Assembly (NCBI RefSeq): GCF_009833095.1 | Contig: NZ_QRCB01000055.1 | Location: 1 to 32,844 of the forward strand | Source of the DNA: Nitrosomonas sp. JL21 | GTDB lineage: Bacteria > Pseudomonadota > Gammaproteobacteria > Burkholderiales > Nitrosomonadaceae | DNA: 32,844 nucleotides | Reading direction: 5' to 3' | Shown here: in pieces, positions 16,345-28,816 of the stretch | How positions within the stretch are numbered: position 1 is the stretch's first letter | Layout of the letters: each line of letters opens with the position of its first letter | Position numbers and translations under genes: made by a program | Notes under the pieces: model-generated | What the model was told of the DNA's origin: nothing | The model's input: the letters and a program-made list of their open reading frames with translations, nothing else | Database searches by the model: none

Positions 16345-16384
16345 TGTGAAAATAATGTTAATAAAGTGTGAACTTTTTGTGAAT
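16345..16384 (+). promoter_or_regulatory. Four direct repeats with 11-bp period (PhoB/OmpR-type operator)
   Basis: TGTGAA occurs at 16345, 16367 and 16378, and TGTTAA at 16356, each start exactly 11 bp after the last and separated by AT-rich spacers. The last repeat ends 17 bp before a possible -10 (TACAAA, 16401-16406) and so takes the place of a -35 box. This is the layout of Pho boxes and similar sites bound by winged-helix response regulators. The regulator is not identified; the repeat differs from the E. coli TGTCA core. Confidence 0.55.
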
Positions 16385-16400
16385 ATCAGTACCAAATGGT

Positions 16401-16406
16401 TACAAA
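16401..16406 (+). promoter_or_regulatory. Candidate -10 box of the 16442 gene
   Basis: TACAAA, 17 bp after the last of the four phased repeats and about 35 nt before the start codon. It has no normal -35 box, consistent with an activated promoter. Confidence 0.35.
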
Positions 16407-16441
16407 ACTTTAAAAAGAGCTACTTACTTTAGGAGAATGGA

Positions 16442-16660
16442 ATGAAAACGAGTCAGGTGTTTGCAATGTCAGCAGTCGTTATCACGACGACGTTTTTTGG
16501 TATCTTATCGATATTTGAATTACCACAATCGGTAATGGATTGGGTTATTTCAGACATCATACTGGGAATTATTCTATATTTGGGTTATTTGGGCGCAGTA
16601 GTGGTAAGCGGCCCATCTAAAACTCGGCTGTATGATTCAGCCAAAAAAGTGACAGCTTAA
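16442..16660 (+). CDS. Small two-helix membrane protein, hypothetical
   Basis: A 72-residue protein with two hydrophobic segments: about 8-27 ('AMSAVVITTTFFGILSIF') and about 39-58 ('IILGIILYLGYLGAVVVSG'), then a short basic tail. AGGAGAATGGA stands just before the ATG, so translation should be strong. No family is recognised. It is monocistronic and appears to be driven by a promoter with four 11-bp-phased activator repeats, suggesting it responds to an environmental signal. A hairpin follows at 16676-16724. Confidence 0.7.
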   Translation: MKTSQVFAMSAVVITTTFFGILSIFELPQSVMDWVISDIILGIILYLGYLGAVVVSGPSKTRLYDSAKKVTA

Positions 16661-16675
16661 CAGTTAACCTCCCTC

Positions 16676-16724
16676 CGGGTTCAGTGCTACTAATCGATAT
16701 ATTGAATAGGCAGCGCTGAACCCG
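16676..16724 (+). terminator. Long hairpin after the small membrane protein gene
   Basis: A 13-bp stem (16676-16688 with 16712-16724, one G-T wobble) encloses a 23-nt loop. No T-run follows on either strand, so it may be a 3'-end stabiliser or binding dyad rather than a classic terminator. Confidence 0.4.
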
Positions 16725-16783
16725 ATTCACCATTCAATTCTTCCGATATCCGGTGCAAGATATTGAATGGTCATTCTTCTTCA

Positions 16784-17752
16784 TCAAATACTTTTGAATC
16801 GTTCAATCGGATGATCCAGCCAATGGATGAGCCCGAGCGTATTCAGCTTGATATCCGATTGCAATAAACGATCGATTTGCTCCTCGGGCAACCGACATCC
16901 ATGCTTGGATAAATGTTGCATCAGAAGGGCTCTCAGAGCTGCTGCAATGATGGATTGCCTGTCAGCAGGCGTATGTTGGGCTTGTTGGGCAATATTTACA
17001 TGAGCATCCAGCAACTCATGCAATATATTCACATGATACGTCAGATGATCAATCCGGCTGTAATGAGTAAGATAGGCATAGCGTGGCTGATAGCTCATGA
17101 TACGATTCAAGGAAGTATGCGCGGCATCCGGATCAAATTGCACAGGCGACGTGGTTGGAAATACGAACTCCACGCCATTGACATCAAATTCACGATAAGA
17201 AACCCCGAATGTATCACCGGTAAAAAAAGACTGGCTTGCTTCATCAAAAATGCAATTATGATGACGAGCATGTCCGGGAGTATCGATACATAGTAATGAG
17301 CGGCCGTTGAGGTCGATACGGCTTTCATCCGTCGCTTCAATAATGCGATGAGCATCAATGGGATGGATTTCACCATACACCCGTTTAAATTCTTTTTCAC
17401 CATATACGCTCATGGCGCCGGCAATTAATCGCGCTGGATTTGCCATATGGCTAGCGCCGCGTGGATGGACGACTAATTTTGCATTCGGAAACAATCGCAT
17501 GCATTCACTGGCGCCGCCCGCATGATCAAGATGGATGTGCGTCAATATGACATAAGCCACATCTTCCACAGCAATATTCTTTTGCTGGAGCACTTCGATG
17601 ACCCCGGAAATTGAGAAAGAAGTTCCGGTATCGATCAATGCAGCTACGCCCTTTTCAATGATGAGGTGGATAGCAGCCCGCTTTGGGCGATGATATTGAG
17701 CATCAATGGCGCTGATGCCGTGGTCAAATTCGGTAACAAATGGTAACAGCAT
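16784..17752 (-). CDS. Metallo-beta-lactamase-fold hydrolase
   Basis: A 322-residue MBL-fold enzyme with a complete dinuclear metal site: THIHLDH (71-77), His161 (PGHARHH), Asp180 (TGDTFG) and His230 (LTHYS). It begins with the usual beta-strand/'LIDTG' segment (39-43). About 90 C-terminal helical residues follow the catalytic domain. The domain resembles glyoxalase-II-like and other generic MBL hydrolases; the substrate cannot be told from sequence. It lies 45 bp downstream of acs on the same strand and is probably co-transcribed, which might point to thioester or acyl metabolism, an inference only. Confidence 0.88.
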   Translation of the reverse strand: MLLPFVTEFDHGISAIDAQYHRPKRAAIHLIIEKGVAALIDTGTSFSISGVIEVLQQKNIAVEDVAYVILTHIHLDHAGGASECMRLFPNAKLVVHPRGASHMANPARLIAGAMSVYGEKEFKRVYGEIHPIDAHRIIEATDESRIDLNGRSLLCIDTPGHARHHNCIFDEASQSFFTGDTFGVSYREFDVNGVEFVFPTTSPVQFDPDAAHTSLNRIMSYQPRYAYLTHYSRIDHLTYHVNILHELLDAHVNIAQQAQHTPADRQSIIAAALRALLMQHLSKHGCRLPEEQIDRLLQSDIKLNTLGLIHWLDHPIERFKSI

Positions 17753-17797
17753 ATCTTTTATCTTATAGATCGATCGGATTGATCAGCATGAACTGAA

Positions 17798-19765
<1,968 letters not shown>

Positions 19766-20126
19766 ATCATGCTTCCTTATTATTATTCAAATGGATTAAG
19801 AGGAATTGTAACATTGACTATTTGCATTTCCAGCACAAAGCGACGCTCAGCGAAATTCTGTAAAGCAGCAATCAATGACTAAGCAGTGCAATATCCAATG
19901 TAACCCATGAATGATCTATGAGCTTTTTATTCTGAGTGTGATTCCAATGAAGCTTCACGATTGAGACACATCCTTTACTTTACAGAACTTCTTAAGATGC
20001 ATTGATGTGATCCTCGGCCATACCCCGAGGGAAAAAGTTTATATTTCATCTTTTATAAATTTTTGATAGAATTCAACCATTGATGGGATGGGCTTTTGCA
20101 GCCCATTTTTTATTTGTGGTAAAGCT
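19766..20126. other. acs-rimP divergent spacer
   Basis: There is no gene, and no tRNA-fMet as in E. coli metY. It contains a short hairpin (CCTCGG 20012-20017 with CCGAGG 20025-20030), an AT-rich stretch at 20034-20068 where the rimP promoter probably lies (possible -10 TAGAAT at 20067, poor -35), and the leader terminator listed next. Confidence 0.5.
20088..20111 (+). terminator. Leader terminator/attenuator before rimP-nusA-infB
   Basis: ATGGGC (20088-20093) pairs with GCCCAT (20101-20106) around a 7-nt loop, and a run of six T follows (20106-20111). It ends only 15 nt before the rimP start, so it must be read through for the operon to be expressed. Attenuation, possibly NusA-dependent, is the natural reading. 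Confidence 0.6.
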
Positions 20127-20555
20127 ATGGCATTAGATGAGTTACTCGAAACCACTCTCATTGGAATGGGTTACGAGTTGGTTGAAGTAGAACGATTGTC
20201 ACACAACAAGCTAATACGAATATTTGTTGACAAAGAAGGTGGAATTACCATCGATGACTGCGTGGAGATCAGCAATCACCTGAGCAGATTACTGGCGGTT
20301 GAGAATATTGACTACGGTCGCTTGGAGGTTTCTTCACCCGGATTGGACCGACCACTCAGAAAAATAAAGGACTTCCTTCGATTCAAAGAGGAAGTCATCA
20401 AAGTCAAACTACGTATTCCCATGGATGGGCAGAGAAATTTCGTTGGCGTTTTGAAAGAAGTAAACGATGGCATAATAAGAATTGAAATCGATGGAAAACT
20501 AGTGGATCTTGAATTAAGTAACTTAGCTAAAGCACGCTTAGTTCCAAAATTGTAG
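20127..20555 (+). CDS. rimP: Ribosome maturation factor RimP
   Basis: A 142-residue protein required for 30S subunit maturation. The pattern '[42 protein letters not shown]', then '[15 protein letters not shown]' and an SH3-like C-terminal barrel, is diagnostic. The ATG at 20127 gives the normal '[11 protein letters not shown]' start; the frame's upstream ATG at 20088 lies inside the leader terminator and is rejected. First gene of the rimP-nusA-infB-rbfA-truB cluster, 26 bp before nusA. Confidence 0.95.
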   Translation: MALDELLETTLIGMGYELVEVERLSHNKLIRIFVDKEGGITIDDCVEISNHLSRLLAVENIDYGRLEVSSPGLDRPLRKIKDFLRFKEEVIKVKLRIPMDGQRNFVGVLKEVNDGIIRIEIDGKLVDLELSNLAKARLVPKL

Positions 20556-20581
20556 GTATTTAAAAATTTGGCTGGAGGATT

Positions 20582-22054
20582 ATGAGCCGCGAAATTTTAC
20601 TGTTGGTTGATGCATTGGCCCGTGAAAAAACCGTAGGAAAAGAGATTATTTTCGCTGCCCTGGAGCTCGCGTTGGCATCAGCCACAAAGAAACGGTTTCA
20701 GGAAGATATCGAAACACGCGTATCAATCGATAGGATAACAGGGGATCATCAATCATTTCGTCGTTGGCTGATAGTGGAAGATGATGCGGTAGAAGATCCG
20801 AATCGTCAAATTTCTTTGAATGATGCAAAAAAGAATCATGAAAATGCTCAGGTGGGTGAATATATAGAAGAACCACTAGAGCCGATCGAATTCGGTCGGA
20901 TTGGCGCACAGGCCGCTAAACAGGTAATTTTTCAAAAGATACGTGATGCCGAGCGAGAACAAACGCTGAATGATTTTCTTGAAAGAGGAGATTATTTGGT
21001 AACAGGAACGATCAAGCGTATGGAACGCGGCAATGCGATTATCGAATCTGGAAAAATCGAGGCCGAATTGCCACGTGACCAGATGATTCCCAAAGAAAAT
21101 TTGCGCGTGGGTGATCGAGTTCGTGCTTATTTATATAAAGTGGATCGAGCATCCAGAGGGCCGCAATTAAAACTTTCACGAATCTCACCTGAATTTCTAA
21201 TGAAACTGTTTGAGTTGGAAGTCCCTGAAATCGAGGAAGGGTTATTAGAGATTAAAGTGGCAGCCCGAGATCCCGGTTCGCGCGCCAAAATTGCAGTCAA
21301 GTCGAATGATCAGCGCGTCGACCCCATAGGAACATGTGTCGGTATGCGCGGCTCCAGAGTTCAAGCTGTCATCAGCGAGTTGGCAGGTGAACGCGTGGAC
21401 ATAGTGCTGTGGTCGGAAGATCCGGCCACATTCATCATTAATGCATTGGCACCTGCGGAAATCAGCAGTATTATGGTTGATGAAGAAAAGCACAGCATGG
21501 ATATTGTGGTGGATAGTGACAATCTTGCACAAGCCATTGGCCGCGGCGGGCAAAATGTACGCCTTGCTTCCGAGCTGACGGGTTGGGAGCTAAATATCAT
21601 GACGGTCGAAGAATCCAAGGCCAAGCATGATAAAGAAGCTTCGCAAATATGCCAGCTTTTTATGCAGAAACTGGATGTGGATGAAGAGATAGCAGAAATA
21701 TTGGTGCAAGAAGGGTTTGTTACATTAGAAGAAGTTGCTTATGTACCCCTGAATGAGATGTTGGAGATTGAATCTTTGGATGAAGAAACCGTCAATGAAA
21801 TACGTAACAGAGCCCGCAACGTATTGCTGACCGACGCGATCGTCAAAGAGGAAAAAGTTGAACATGCCGCCGAAGATTTACTGGCCATAGAAGGAATGGA
21901 TATCGACCTCATTCGAGAATTGGCATCACGTGGAGTCAATTCCCAGTCCGATCTGGCTGATCTGGCCGCTGATGATCTGGTTGAAATGACGGGTATTGAT
22001 ATCGAGCGGGCGAACCGGCTCATTATGAAAGCACGTGAACCATGGTTTATGTAA
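20582..22054 (+). CDS. nusA: Transcription termination/antitermination factor NusA
   Basis: A 490-residue RNA-polymerase-binding factor controlling pausing, termination and antitermination. It has the N-terminal RNAP-binding domain (about 1-125, '[18 protein letters not shown]'), an S1 domain (about 135-200), KH1 and KH2 (about 205-345, with '[21 protein letters not shown]' and '[18 protein letters not shown]') and two C-terminal acidic HhH repeats (about 360-490), the latter characteristic of beta- and gammaproteobacteria. GGAGG stands before the ATG. It lies between rimP and infB, 73 bp before the latter, and may control its own operon through the leader terminator. Confidence 0.96.
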   Translation: MSREILLLVDALAREKTVGKEIIFAALELALASATKKRFQEDIETRVSIDRITGDHQSFRRWLIVEDDAVEDPNRQISLNDAKKNHENAQVGEYIEEPLEPIEFGRIGAQAAKQVIFQKIRDAEREQTLNDFLERGDYLVTGTIKRMERGNAIIESGKIEAELPRDQMIPKENLRVGDRVRAYLYKVDRASRGPQLKLSRISPEFLMKLFELEVPEIEEGLLEIKVAARDPGSRAKIAVKSNDQRVDPIGTCVGMRGSRVQAVISELAGERVDIVLWSEDPATFIINALAPAEISSIMVDEEKHSMDIVVDSDNLAQAIGRGGQNVRLASELTGWELNIMTVEESKAKHDKEASQICQLFMQKLDVDEEIAEILVQEGFVTLEEVAYVPLNEMLEIESLDEETVNEIRNRARNVLLTDAIVKEEKVEHAAEDLLAIEGMDIDLIRELASRGVNSQSDLADLAADDLVEMTGIDIERANRLIMKAREPWFM

Positions 22055-22127
22055 TGTACTACCGAGACATGCGACAGTACGAAGATTGAGAATGGCTGCT
22101 GCAGTTTTGATTGTTGAAAGGTTATAA

Positions 22128-24776
22128 ATGGCTCAAATGAGTGTTGAACAATTTGCAAGTGAACTGGGTCTGTTGCCAACAGTGTTGTTGGAACAGTTAA
22201 AGGCTGCTGGCGTAAAAAAAATGATGGCAGAGGACAGTTTAACAGAGCAAGACAAAGCGCAACTTCTTGACTATCTTAGAAAAACTCACGGGGCCAGCGA
22301 AACCAAAAGCAGAGTCACGCTGACTCGACGTCAAACTTCAGAAATCCGCAAAGCGGATAGCACGGGTCGTGCTCGCACTATTCAGGTTGAGGTGAGAAAA
22401 AGACGCGTGTTAACACGACCGATGCCGGGAGAATCAGAAGTTGGTGCTTCTGCGGCGGCACAACCTGCTGCGGAAAATACTGTTCAACCAATGCGACAAC
22501 CCATCATTGACGAAGAGCAATTAGCATTGCGTAACGAGGAAGCCCGGAAACAAGCTGAACTGATTGCGCGTCAAACTGAAGAAATCCAGCAGAAGAAAGC
22601 TCGTAAAAAAACCGAATTTGTTGAACACGATAAAGCACCCGAAACCATTGCTCCCGAATCCTCGACAGAAATTGAATCAGCACCAGCAGTTGCCTCGGAA
22701 TCGACCACTGCATCATCTAAGGAATCCATTGAAAAAATAGAGTCTAAGTCATCCAGTGAGAATCCGGCACAAGCTAATCCCACCGAGGGAACCTTACATA
22801 AGCCTGCGGTAAAACCCGAAGAAAAAACTGACAAGAAAAAGAAGCAAGCAAAGCAGCAAGTCGTCTGGAAAGATGAAAATACCAAAAAACGCAGTGTAAA
22901 AACCCGTGGTGATCTATCTGCGACCCAAGGTTGGCGTACGCGCAAAGAAAAACATGGCAAACCTGCATCTCATCAGGCTGAAGAACACAATATTCATGGT
23001 TTTTCGGCGCCGACCGAACCGATCGTGCGCGAAGTGATGATACCGGAAACTATTTCGGTGAGTGCACTTGCCCAGAAAATGTCGGTAAAGGCTGCTGACG
23101 TCATCAAGGTATTGATGAAAATGGGCAGCATGGTGACCATTAATCAAATGCTTGACCAAGATACCGCCATGATCGTAGTTGAGGAAATGGGCCATATCGC
23201 AAAATATGCGGAAATGGATAATCCTGAGAGTTTCCTGACAGATAGCGAAGCCGCAGTGGCAGAAGCGGAGTTATCTTCGCGCGCGCCTGTGGTCACCGTC
23301 ATGGGGCACGTAGATCATGGCAAGACATCATTACTGGACTATATTCGCCGTACGCGAGTTGCCGGTGGTGAAGCTGGTGGCATTACTCAGCACATCGGTG
23401 CCTATCACGTCGAAACAGACCATGGCATGATTACCTTTCTGGATACGCCGGGACATGAGGCATTCACTGCAATGCGCGCGCGCGGCACCAAAATCACCGA
23501 TATCGTTATCCTCGTGGTGGCGGCGGACGATGGCGTCATGCCACAAACCATCGAGGCCGTCCATCATGCAAAAGCCGCAAAAATTCCCATTATTGTGGCT
23601 GTCAACAAAATCGATAAACCTGAAGCCAATCCTGAAAGAATTCGACACGAATTGGTTGCGCACGAAGTTGTACCTGAAGACTGGGGGGGCGATACCATGT
23701 TTGTCGAAGTCTCCGCCAAAAGCGGCCAAGGCGTTGATGCTTTGTTAGAAAGTATTCTATTGCAAGCTGAAGTCTTAGAATTGAAAGCTCCGTTGAATAC
23801 GCCTGCCAAAGGCGTCGTGATTGAGTCCCGCCTTGACAAAGGACGTGGTCCGGTCGCTACTATCCTAGTACAATCGGGAACCTTGAACCGTGGTGACGTA
23901 CTGCTGGCTGGAGCCGTTTATGGCAAGGTACGCGCGATGAATGACGAAAATGGCAAGGCAATCAAACAAGCCAGCACGTCCATTCCCGTGGAAATTCAAG
24001 GCTTGTCAGAAGTACCGGAAGCAGGAGAAGTGGTCTTCGCTTTGAATGATGAACGCAAAGCCAGAGAAATTGCACTTTTCCGTCAGGGTAAGTATCGAGA
24101 TGTGAAACTTGCCAAACAGCAGGCGGCAAAACTTGAAAATGTATTCGATCAGCAAGCGGATGTTAAGATACTTTCCTTGATCATCAAAGCCGACGTTCAG
24201 GGTTCTTGTGAAGCATTGGCTTATGCACTGGAAAAAATATCGACTGATGAAGTCAAGGTCAACATCATCCATAGCGGCGTAGGTGCGATTATTGAATCGG
24301 ATATCAATTTATCGCTCGCGTCGAAAGCAGTCGTGATCGGTTTCAATGTTCGCGCAGATGCCAGTGCACGCAAACTGATCGCATCCAGTGGCGTCGATGT
24401 TCGCTATTACAACATTATTTATGAAGCTGTCGATGAGGTCAAAGCTGCACTTTCAGGAATGATGGCGCCTGATCGCAAGGAAAATATTATCGGTCTGATC
24501 GACATTCGCGAAATCTACCGCATTCCAAAAGTCGGCGTAGTAGCGGGATGTTATGTCATGGATGGCTTGGTCAAGAGAAATTCCATGATTAGAGTATTGC
24601 GTGAGGGACTAGTCATCCATAGTTGCGAACTCGATTCTCTGAAACGTTTCAAGGACGATGCCAAAGAGGTGCGCGAAGGGTTCGAGTGCGGGCTTTCCTT
24701 GAAGAATTTCAATGATATTCAAGTGGGCGATCAACTCGAAGTCTATGAGATCGTTGAAACAGCGAGATCGCTGTAA
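22128..24776 (+). CDS. infB: Translation initiation factor IF-2
   Basis: An 882-residue GTPase that places initiator tRNA on the 30S subunit. The N-terminal IF2 helical domain (about 1-55) is followed by a long charged, low-complexity linker (about 60-300), a second conserved segment ('[19 protein letters not shown]'), and the G domain with G1 GHVDHGKT (393-400), G3 DTPGH (439-443), G4 NKID (493-496) and G5 SAKSGQG. Domains II-IV complete the protein to '[13 protein letters not shown]'. AAAGG precedes the start. Internal starts giving shorter isoforms, as in E. coli, were not evident. Confidence 0.96.
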   Translation: MAQMSVEQFASELGLLPTVLLEQLKAAGVKKMMAEDSLTEQDKAQLLDYLRKTHGASETKSRVTLTRRQTSEIRKADSTGRARTIQVEVRKRRVLTRPMPGESEVGASAAAQPAAENTVQPMRQPIIDEEQLALRNEEARKQAELIARQTEEIQQKKARKKTEFVEHDKAPETIAPESSTEIESAPAVASESTTASSKESIEKIESKSSSENPAQANPTEGTLHKPAVKPEEKTDKKKKQAKQQVVWKDENTKKRSVKTRGDLSATQGWRTRKEKHGKPASHQAEEHNIHGFSAPTEPIVREVMIPETISVSALAQKMSVKAADVIKVLMKMGSMVTINQMLDQDTAMIVVEEMGHIAKYAEMDNPESFLTDSEAAVAEAELSSRAPVVTVMGHVDHGKTSLLDYIRRTRVAGGEAGGITQHIGAYHVETDHGMITFLDTPGHEAFTAMRARGTKITDIVILVVAADDGVMPQTIEAVHHAKAAKIPIIVAVNKIDKPEANPERIRHELVAHEVVPEDWGGDTMFVEVSAKSGQGVDALLESILLQAEVLELKAPLNTPAKGVVIESRLDKGRGPVATILVQSGTLNRGDVLLAGAVYGKVRAMNDENGKAIKQASTSIPVEIQGLSEVPEAGEVVFALNDERKAREIALFRQGKYRDVKLAKQQAAKLENVFDQQADVKILSLIIKADVQGSCEALAYALEKISTDEVKVNIIHSGVGAIIESDINLSLASKAVVIGFNVRADASARKLIASSGVDVRYYNIIYEAVDEVKAALSGMMAPDRKENIIGLIDIREIYRIPKVGVVAGCYVMDGLVKRNSMIRVLREGLVIHSCELDSLKRFKDDAKEVREGFECGLSLKNFNDIQVGDQLEVYEIVETARSL

Positions 24777-24807
24777 CGCGTGCTCAGATTAAAGCACACC
24801 TTCCGCC

Positions 24808-25197
24808 ATGCCCAAAGATTATTCCCGCTCGCTTCGCGTTGCCGATCAAATACAACGTGAACTGGCTGACTTGATACAAAATGAAATCAAGGATCCTCGA
24901 ATCAAGCAAATCACGCTGACTGCGGTTGAAGTGACGCGCGACTATAGCCACGCCAAAGTTTTTTTCACGACACTAGCGAACAAGGAAGACGTTTTCCTGA
25001 TCGAAAATGGGCTCGAGCACGCCAAAGGTTTCCTGCGCTCCAACTTATCGCATCGAATGAAACTGAGGATTACGCCGGAACTGCATTTTGTATATGACGA
25101 ATCCGTTGAGCGTGGCGCGCGGTTGTCAAAATTGATCGACAATGCCGTAGCTCAGGATACCGCTCTTCACCGCACGGATCCGGATAGTTCAGCATAA
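24808..25197 (+). CDS. rbfA: Ribosome-binding factor A
   Basis: A 129-residue KH-like protein that binds the 30S subunit and aids 16S rRNA 5'-end maturation. Typical blocks are 'RSLRVADQIQRELADLIQNEIKDPRI', 'TLTAVEVTRDYSHAKVFFT' and 'HRMKLRITPELHFVYDESVERGARL'. It follows infB by 31 bp and precedes truB by 59 bp, in the conserved order. The ribosome-binding site is weak, so coupling to infB translation or leaderless-like initiation on the polycistronic message is possible. Confidence 0.94.
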   Translation: MPKDYSRSLRVADQIQRELADLIQNEIKDPRIKQITLTAVEVTRDYSHAKVFFTTLANKEDVFLIENGLEHAKGFLRSNLSHRMKLRITPELHFVYDESVERGARLSKLIDNAVAQDTALHRTDPDSSA

Positions 25198-25256
25198 TCG
25201 GGTTCACACAGAACTTTCCACGCCTCTCAATCTCAGTCCAGCCCCAATTCTCATCC

Positions 25257-26189
25257 ATGCACCGTAAGATCAATGGCGTTCTCTTGCTCGATAAACCCTT
25301 AGGGTTCTCGTCGAACCAAGCAGTGCAAAGGGTCAAGCGGATTTTATCGGCAGCGAAATGTGGTCATACCGGCACATTGGATCCCATGGCCACTGGCTTG
25401 CTTCCATTGTGTCTCGGCGAAGCGACCAAGTTTTCATCGACATTGCTAACGGCCAACAAAACCTATGAAACAACGCTAAAACTCGGTTATCTGAGCACAA
25501 CCGGGGACGCGGAAGGCGAAATCCGACCGCTCCTGACCCAGATTGCTCGCCCTACTCTGGCGCATTGTGAAGATGTGCTCAGCAAATTCATCGGGCATAT
25601 TCAGCAAATACCGCCGATGTACAGCGCCCTGAAATATCAAGGAAAACCGTTATATGCCTATGCCCGGAAAGGAACGGAAATCGATCGTCCCGCTCGCACT
25701 GTCCATATCCACGAAATTCGAGTCGATGCATTGCATGCTGACGAACTCAAACTCAGTATTCGCTGCGGCACTGGCACGTATATTCGCACACTCGCCGAGG
25801 ACATTGGCAAAGCGCTGGGTTGCGGCAGCGCTTATTTACTTGAATTACGGCGCACCGCCATCGATAACTTCGATATTTCGCATGCACAGACATTAGCGAG
25901 TCTCAATGAAACAGCAATCGATCAGCTCGATCGCTTGGTATTGCCCATTGATTGCCTGTTGCAGAAATATCCGGCAATCACATTGGATGATATGAATGCA
26001 CAACATCTCATACAAGGTCGGATTATCCAACCTCTCTTATCTGATACTCTGGCGGCCTCGGAGCATAACACGGTACGGCTATACTCTCATCGCCAGCATT
26101 TGTTGGGATTAGGAGAAATTATGCCAGATCGAAAAATCGTGGCTAAACGCTTATTGGCAAATTCTGAATTATTCGGGACAGCAATATGA
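25257..26189 (+). CDS. truB: tRNA pseudouridine-55 synthase
   Basis: A 310-residue enzyme forming pseudouridine 55 in the tRNA T-loop. The catalytic motif is 'GHTGTLDPMATGLLP' with nucleophile Asp42; 'INGVLLLDKPLGFSSN' opens the protein, 'QIPPMYSALKYQGKPLYAYARKG' and 'IRCGTGTYIRTLAEDIG' follow, and a PUA-like C-terminal extension runs from about 230. Last gene of the rimP cluster. Its 3' end overlaps an out-of-frame extension of the DUF486 remnant on the other strand. Confidence 0.95.
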   Translation: MHRKINGVLLLDKPLGFSSNQAVQRVKRILSAAKCGHTGTLDPMATGLLPLCLGEATKFSSTLLTANKTYETTLKLGYLSTTGDAEGEIRPLLTQIARPTLAHCEDVLSKFIGHIQQIPPMYSALKYQGKPLYAYARKGTEIDRPARTVHIHEIRVDALHADELKLSIRCGTGTYIRTLAEDIGKALGCGSAYLLELRRTAIDNFDISHAQTLASLNETAIDQLDRLVLPIDCLLQKYPAITLDDMNAQHLIQGRIIQPLLSDTLAASEHNTVRLYSHRQHLLGLGEIMPDRKIVAKRLLANSELFGTAI

Positions 26190-26210
26190 AATATCTGCAA
26201 TGGCTGAAGA

Positions 26211-26361
26211 TTACGGGTTGCGAAACATGAAATACACCGCCCCGATCATACATAACGCAGCCCATACATAATCGAACTTCTTTCAGATACAGCAGCGCAA
26301 AAGGTGCGAAGACCATAAGCGTAATGACTTCCTGCACTATTTTCAATTGCGCGACAGACAT
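26211..26361 (-). pseudogene. Remnant of a DUF486/DMT-family small membrane protein
   Basis: From an ATG at 26361 the minus strand reads 'MSVAQLKIVQEVITLMVFAPFALLYLKE', the start of the C-terminal half of DUF486 family proteins. After that the match continues only in a neighbouring frame: 'KKFDYVWAALCMIGAVYFMFRNP' to a stop at 26213-26211. A single-base deletion near 26283 explains the switch. The N-terminal half (two further membrane segments) is missing upstream of 26361. The fragment therefore looks both truncated and frameshifted. Family assignment is by recall of the conserved QLKI-QEVITL and W-LC-GAVYF motifs. Confidence 0.6.
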
Positions 26362-26456
26362 AACAGTAAAACCAATGATGAGCAGTAATAAATCGTATAA
26401 CCAATTTCACGCATCGTTAACAGTCATCATCTGTACTTGACTGAAAGAATCGCTCA

Positions 26457-27920
26457 TCAAATTCCCAATTCCGTCCAGATTGAGTCGACTCTTTTTTTCG
26501 TTGCTTCATCCATCACGATCGGAATGCCCCATTCACGGTTGGTTTCCCCGGGAAATTTATGGGTTGCATCCAATCCCATTTTTCCTCCCAAGCCTGAAAT
26601 TGGGCTGGCGAAATCCAAATAATCGATCGGCGTATTTTCGATCAACAAGGTGTCTCTTACTGGGTCGACCCGGGTGGTGATTGCCCAGATCACTTCTTTC
26701 CAGTCCCGGACATTGATATCATCATCGGTTACGATGATGAATTTGGTATACATGAATTGGCGCAAAAAACTCCAGATACCGAACATCACCCGCTTGCTGT
26801 GCCCTGCGTACTGCTTCTTCATGCTCACCACCGCCATGCGGTACGAACAACCCTCCGGCGGCAAATAGCAATCGATGATCTCCGGAAATTGTTTTTGCAG
26901 CAGCGGTATGAATACCTCGTTCAGCGCCACGCCCAAAATAGCCGGCTCATCCGGCGGCTTACCGGTATAGGTGGAATGGTAAATCGGATTGCGACGCATG
27001 GTTATGCGGTCTATCGTAAATACCGGGAAAGTTTCCTGTTCATTGTAATAACCGGTATGATCGCCATACGGCCCTTCCAGTGCTGTTTCATCAGGATATA
27101 TCGCCCCTTCCAGCACGATTTCGGCGCTCGCCGGAACTTGAAGCTCATTGCCGATGCATTTCACCACTTCCGTTTTCGAGCCACGCAGCAATCCGGCAAA
27201 TTGATATTCACTCAATGTATCAGGTACTGGGGTTACCGCCCCGAGAATAGTCGCGGGATCCGCCCCTAATGCCACGGCCAGCGGATAAGGCTTGCCCGGA
27301 TTGAGCAAGCCAAATTCACGAAAATCCAAGGCTCCTCCTCGATGCGCCAACCAGCGCATGATGACCTTATTCGAGCCAATGACTTGCTGGCGATAAATGC
27401 CCAGGTTCTGCCGAGTTTTGTGCGGGCCCTTAGTGACTGTCAATCCCCACGTGATCAGCGGCGCGATATCTCCTGGCCAGCAGGTTTGGATCGGAAGTCG
27501 ACTCAGATCGACGGCATTGCCTTCGAGCACGATATCCTGACAAGGTGCGTTGCTCAATTCTTTGGGAGCCATGTTCATGACTTGTTTCAACAGCGGCAAC
27601 TTATCCCACGCATCCTTCAGTCCCTTCGGCGGATCAGGTTCCTTCAGGTAAGCCAATAATTTTCCGACCTCACGCAACGCCCCGACGGATTCCTGCCCCA
27701 TACCCAGCGCCACGCGCTGAGGAGTACCGAACAAATTACCCAGTACCGGTATCTGATGACCTTTGGGATTCTCGAATAAAATCGCTGGCCCCTGTGCTTT
27801 CAGGACTCGATCGCAAACTTCCGTCATTTCCAGTGCAGGATCAATTTCGGTCTTAAGGCGTTTCAATTCACCGAGCGCTTCCAGTTGCGCGATGAAATCC
27901 CGTAAATCCTTGTATTTCAT
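26457..27920 (-). CDS. ubiD: 3-octaprenyl-4-hydroxybenzoate decarboxylase (prFMN-dependent)
   Basis: A 487-residue UbiD decarboxylase acting after UbiA in ubiquinone synthesis, using prenylated FMN supplied by UbiX (not in this window). Markers are the opening '[21 protein letters not shown]', '[20 protein letters not shown]', '[20 protein letters not shown]' with conserved acidic residues near prFMN, and '[28 protein letters not shown]'. The ATG at 27920 has AAGGA 8 nt upstream, better than the GTG at 27926. Third gene of a minus-strand ubiC-ubiA-ubiD run, 32 bp after ubiA. Confidence 0.94.
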   Translation of the reverse strand: MKYKDLRDFIAQLEALGELKRLKTEIDPALEMTEVCDRVLKAQGPAILFENPKGHQIPVLGNLFGTPQRVALGMGQESVGALREVGKLLAYLKEPDPPKGLKDAWDKLPLLKQVMNMAPKELSNAPCQDIVLEGNAVDLSRLPIQTCWPGDIAPLITWGLTVTKGPHKTRQNLGIYRQQVIGSNKVIMRWLAHRGGALDFREFGLLNPGKPYPLAVALGADPATILGAVTPVPDTLSEYQFAGLLRGSKTEVVKCIGNELQVPASAEIVLEGAIYPDETALEGPYGDHTGYYNEQETFPVFTIDRITMRRNPIYHSTYTGKPPDEPAILGVALNEVFIPLLQKQFPEIIDCYLPPEGCSYRMAVVSMKKQYAGHSKRVMFGIWSFLRQFMYTKFIIVTDDDINVRDWKEVIWAITTRVDPVRDTLLIENTPIDYLDFASPISGLGGKMGLDATHKFPGETNREWGIPIVMDEATKKRVDSIWTELGI

Positions 27921-27952
27921 TATCACAATCCTTATGTCGTGGCGCTTTAAGC

Positions 27953-28816
27953 TCAGTGGACGAGAAAATCAAGTGCTATGCCAATGAATATCGTCATTCC
28001 CACCCAATTATTATGAAGGAATGCTTTGAAGCATAATGCCCGCTCGCGGTTTCGAATCAACGTATATTGATAGGCGATCAAACCGCTGGCGACCGCCAGA
28101 CCGGCATAGTAAATTGCACCCATATTCTGCGCGAAACCGATCAGCGACATAGTGGCAATGAACATACTGTGGCACAGCATTACGCCCAGTACATCAAAAC
28201 GCCCTAACGTGATCGCAGATGTCTTGATGCCGATTTTCAGATCATCCGGTTTGTCGACAATGGCATACGCCGTATCATAGGCAATGACCCAGAATAAATT
28301 GGCCAGCATCAGAATCCAACTGAGGGGCGGCAAACTATTGGTCTGCGCCGCAAAGGCCATGGGTATGCCAAAACTGAACGCTATTCCGAGATAAGCCTGC
28401 GGCATCGCGAAAAACCGTTTCGTGAACGGATAAGTTGCAGCCAAGAACAATGCCGGCACCGACAGTAGAATAGTAAATTGATTCAAAGGCAGAATCAGCA
28501 AGAACGCACACAAACTCAAACCGGCCGCCAACAGTACGGCTTCTTTCGATCCCACTTTACCTATGGCCATTGGACGATTCTTGGTGCGCTCGACATGGGG
28601 GTCAATGTTACGATCGGCAAAATCATTGATCACGCACCCTGCCGACCGCATCAATATCGTGCCCAGCACGAAAATGACTAAAATATGCAAATCCGGCACG
28701 CCCTGAGCAGCAAACCACAATCCCCACAACATGGGCCATAACAACAGCAAAATCCCTATCGGCTTATCCAGCCGCATCAATTGTGCGTATGCGTTCAGTC
28801 GGTCAGCTATATTCAT
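27953..28816 (-). CDS. ubiA: 4-hydroxybenzoate polyprenyltransferase
   Basis: A 287-residue inner-membrane prenyltransferase with about nine hydrophobic helices, attaching the isoprenoid tail to 4-hydroxybenzoate. The first Asp-rich motif is NDFADRNID (64-72); the second is '[19 protein letters not shown]' (about 190-208). 'RPMAIG' after the first motif is typical of UbiA. The start overlaps the ubiC stop by 4 nt (ATGA), indicating translational coupling with the gene that makes its substrate. Confidence 0.95.
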   Translation of the reverse strand: MNIADRLNAYAQLMRLDKPIGILLLLWPMLWGLWFAAQGVPDLHILVIFVLGTILMRSAGCVINDFADRNIDPHVERTKNRPMAIGKVGSKEAVLLAAGLSLCAFLLILPLNQFTILLSVPALFLAATYPFTKRFFAMPQAYLGIAFSFGIPMAFAAQTNSLPPLSWILMLANLFWVIAYDTAYAIVDKPDDLKIGIKTSAITLGRFDVLGVMLCHSMFIATMSLIGFAQNMGAIYYAGLAVASGLIAYQYTLIRNRERALCFKAFLHNNWVGMTIFIGIALDFLVH

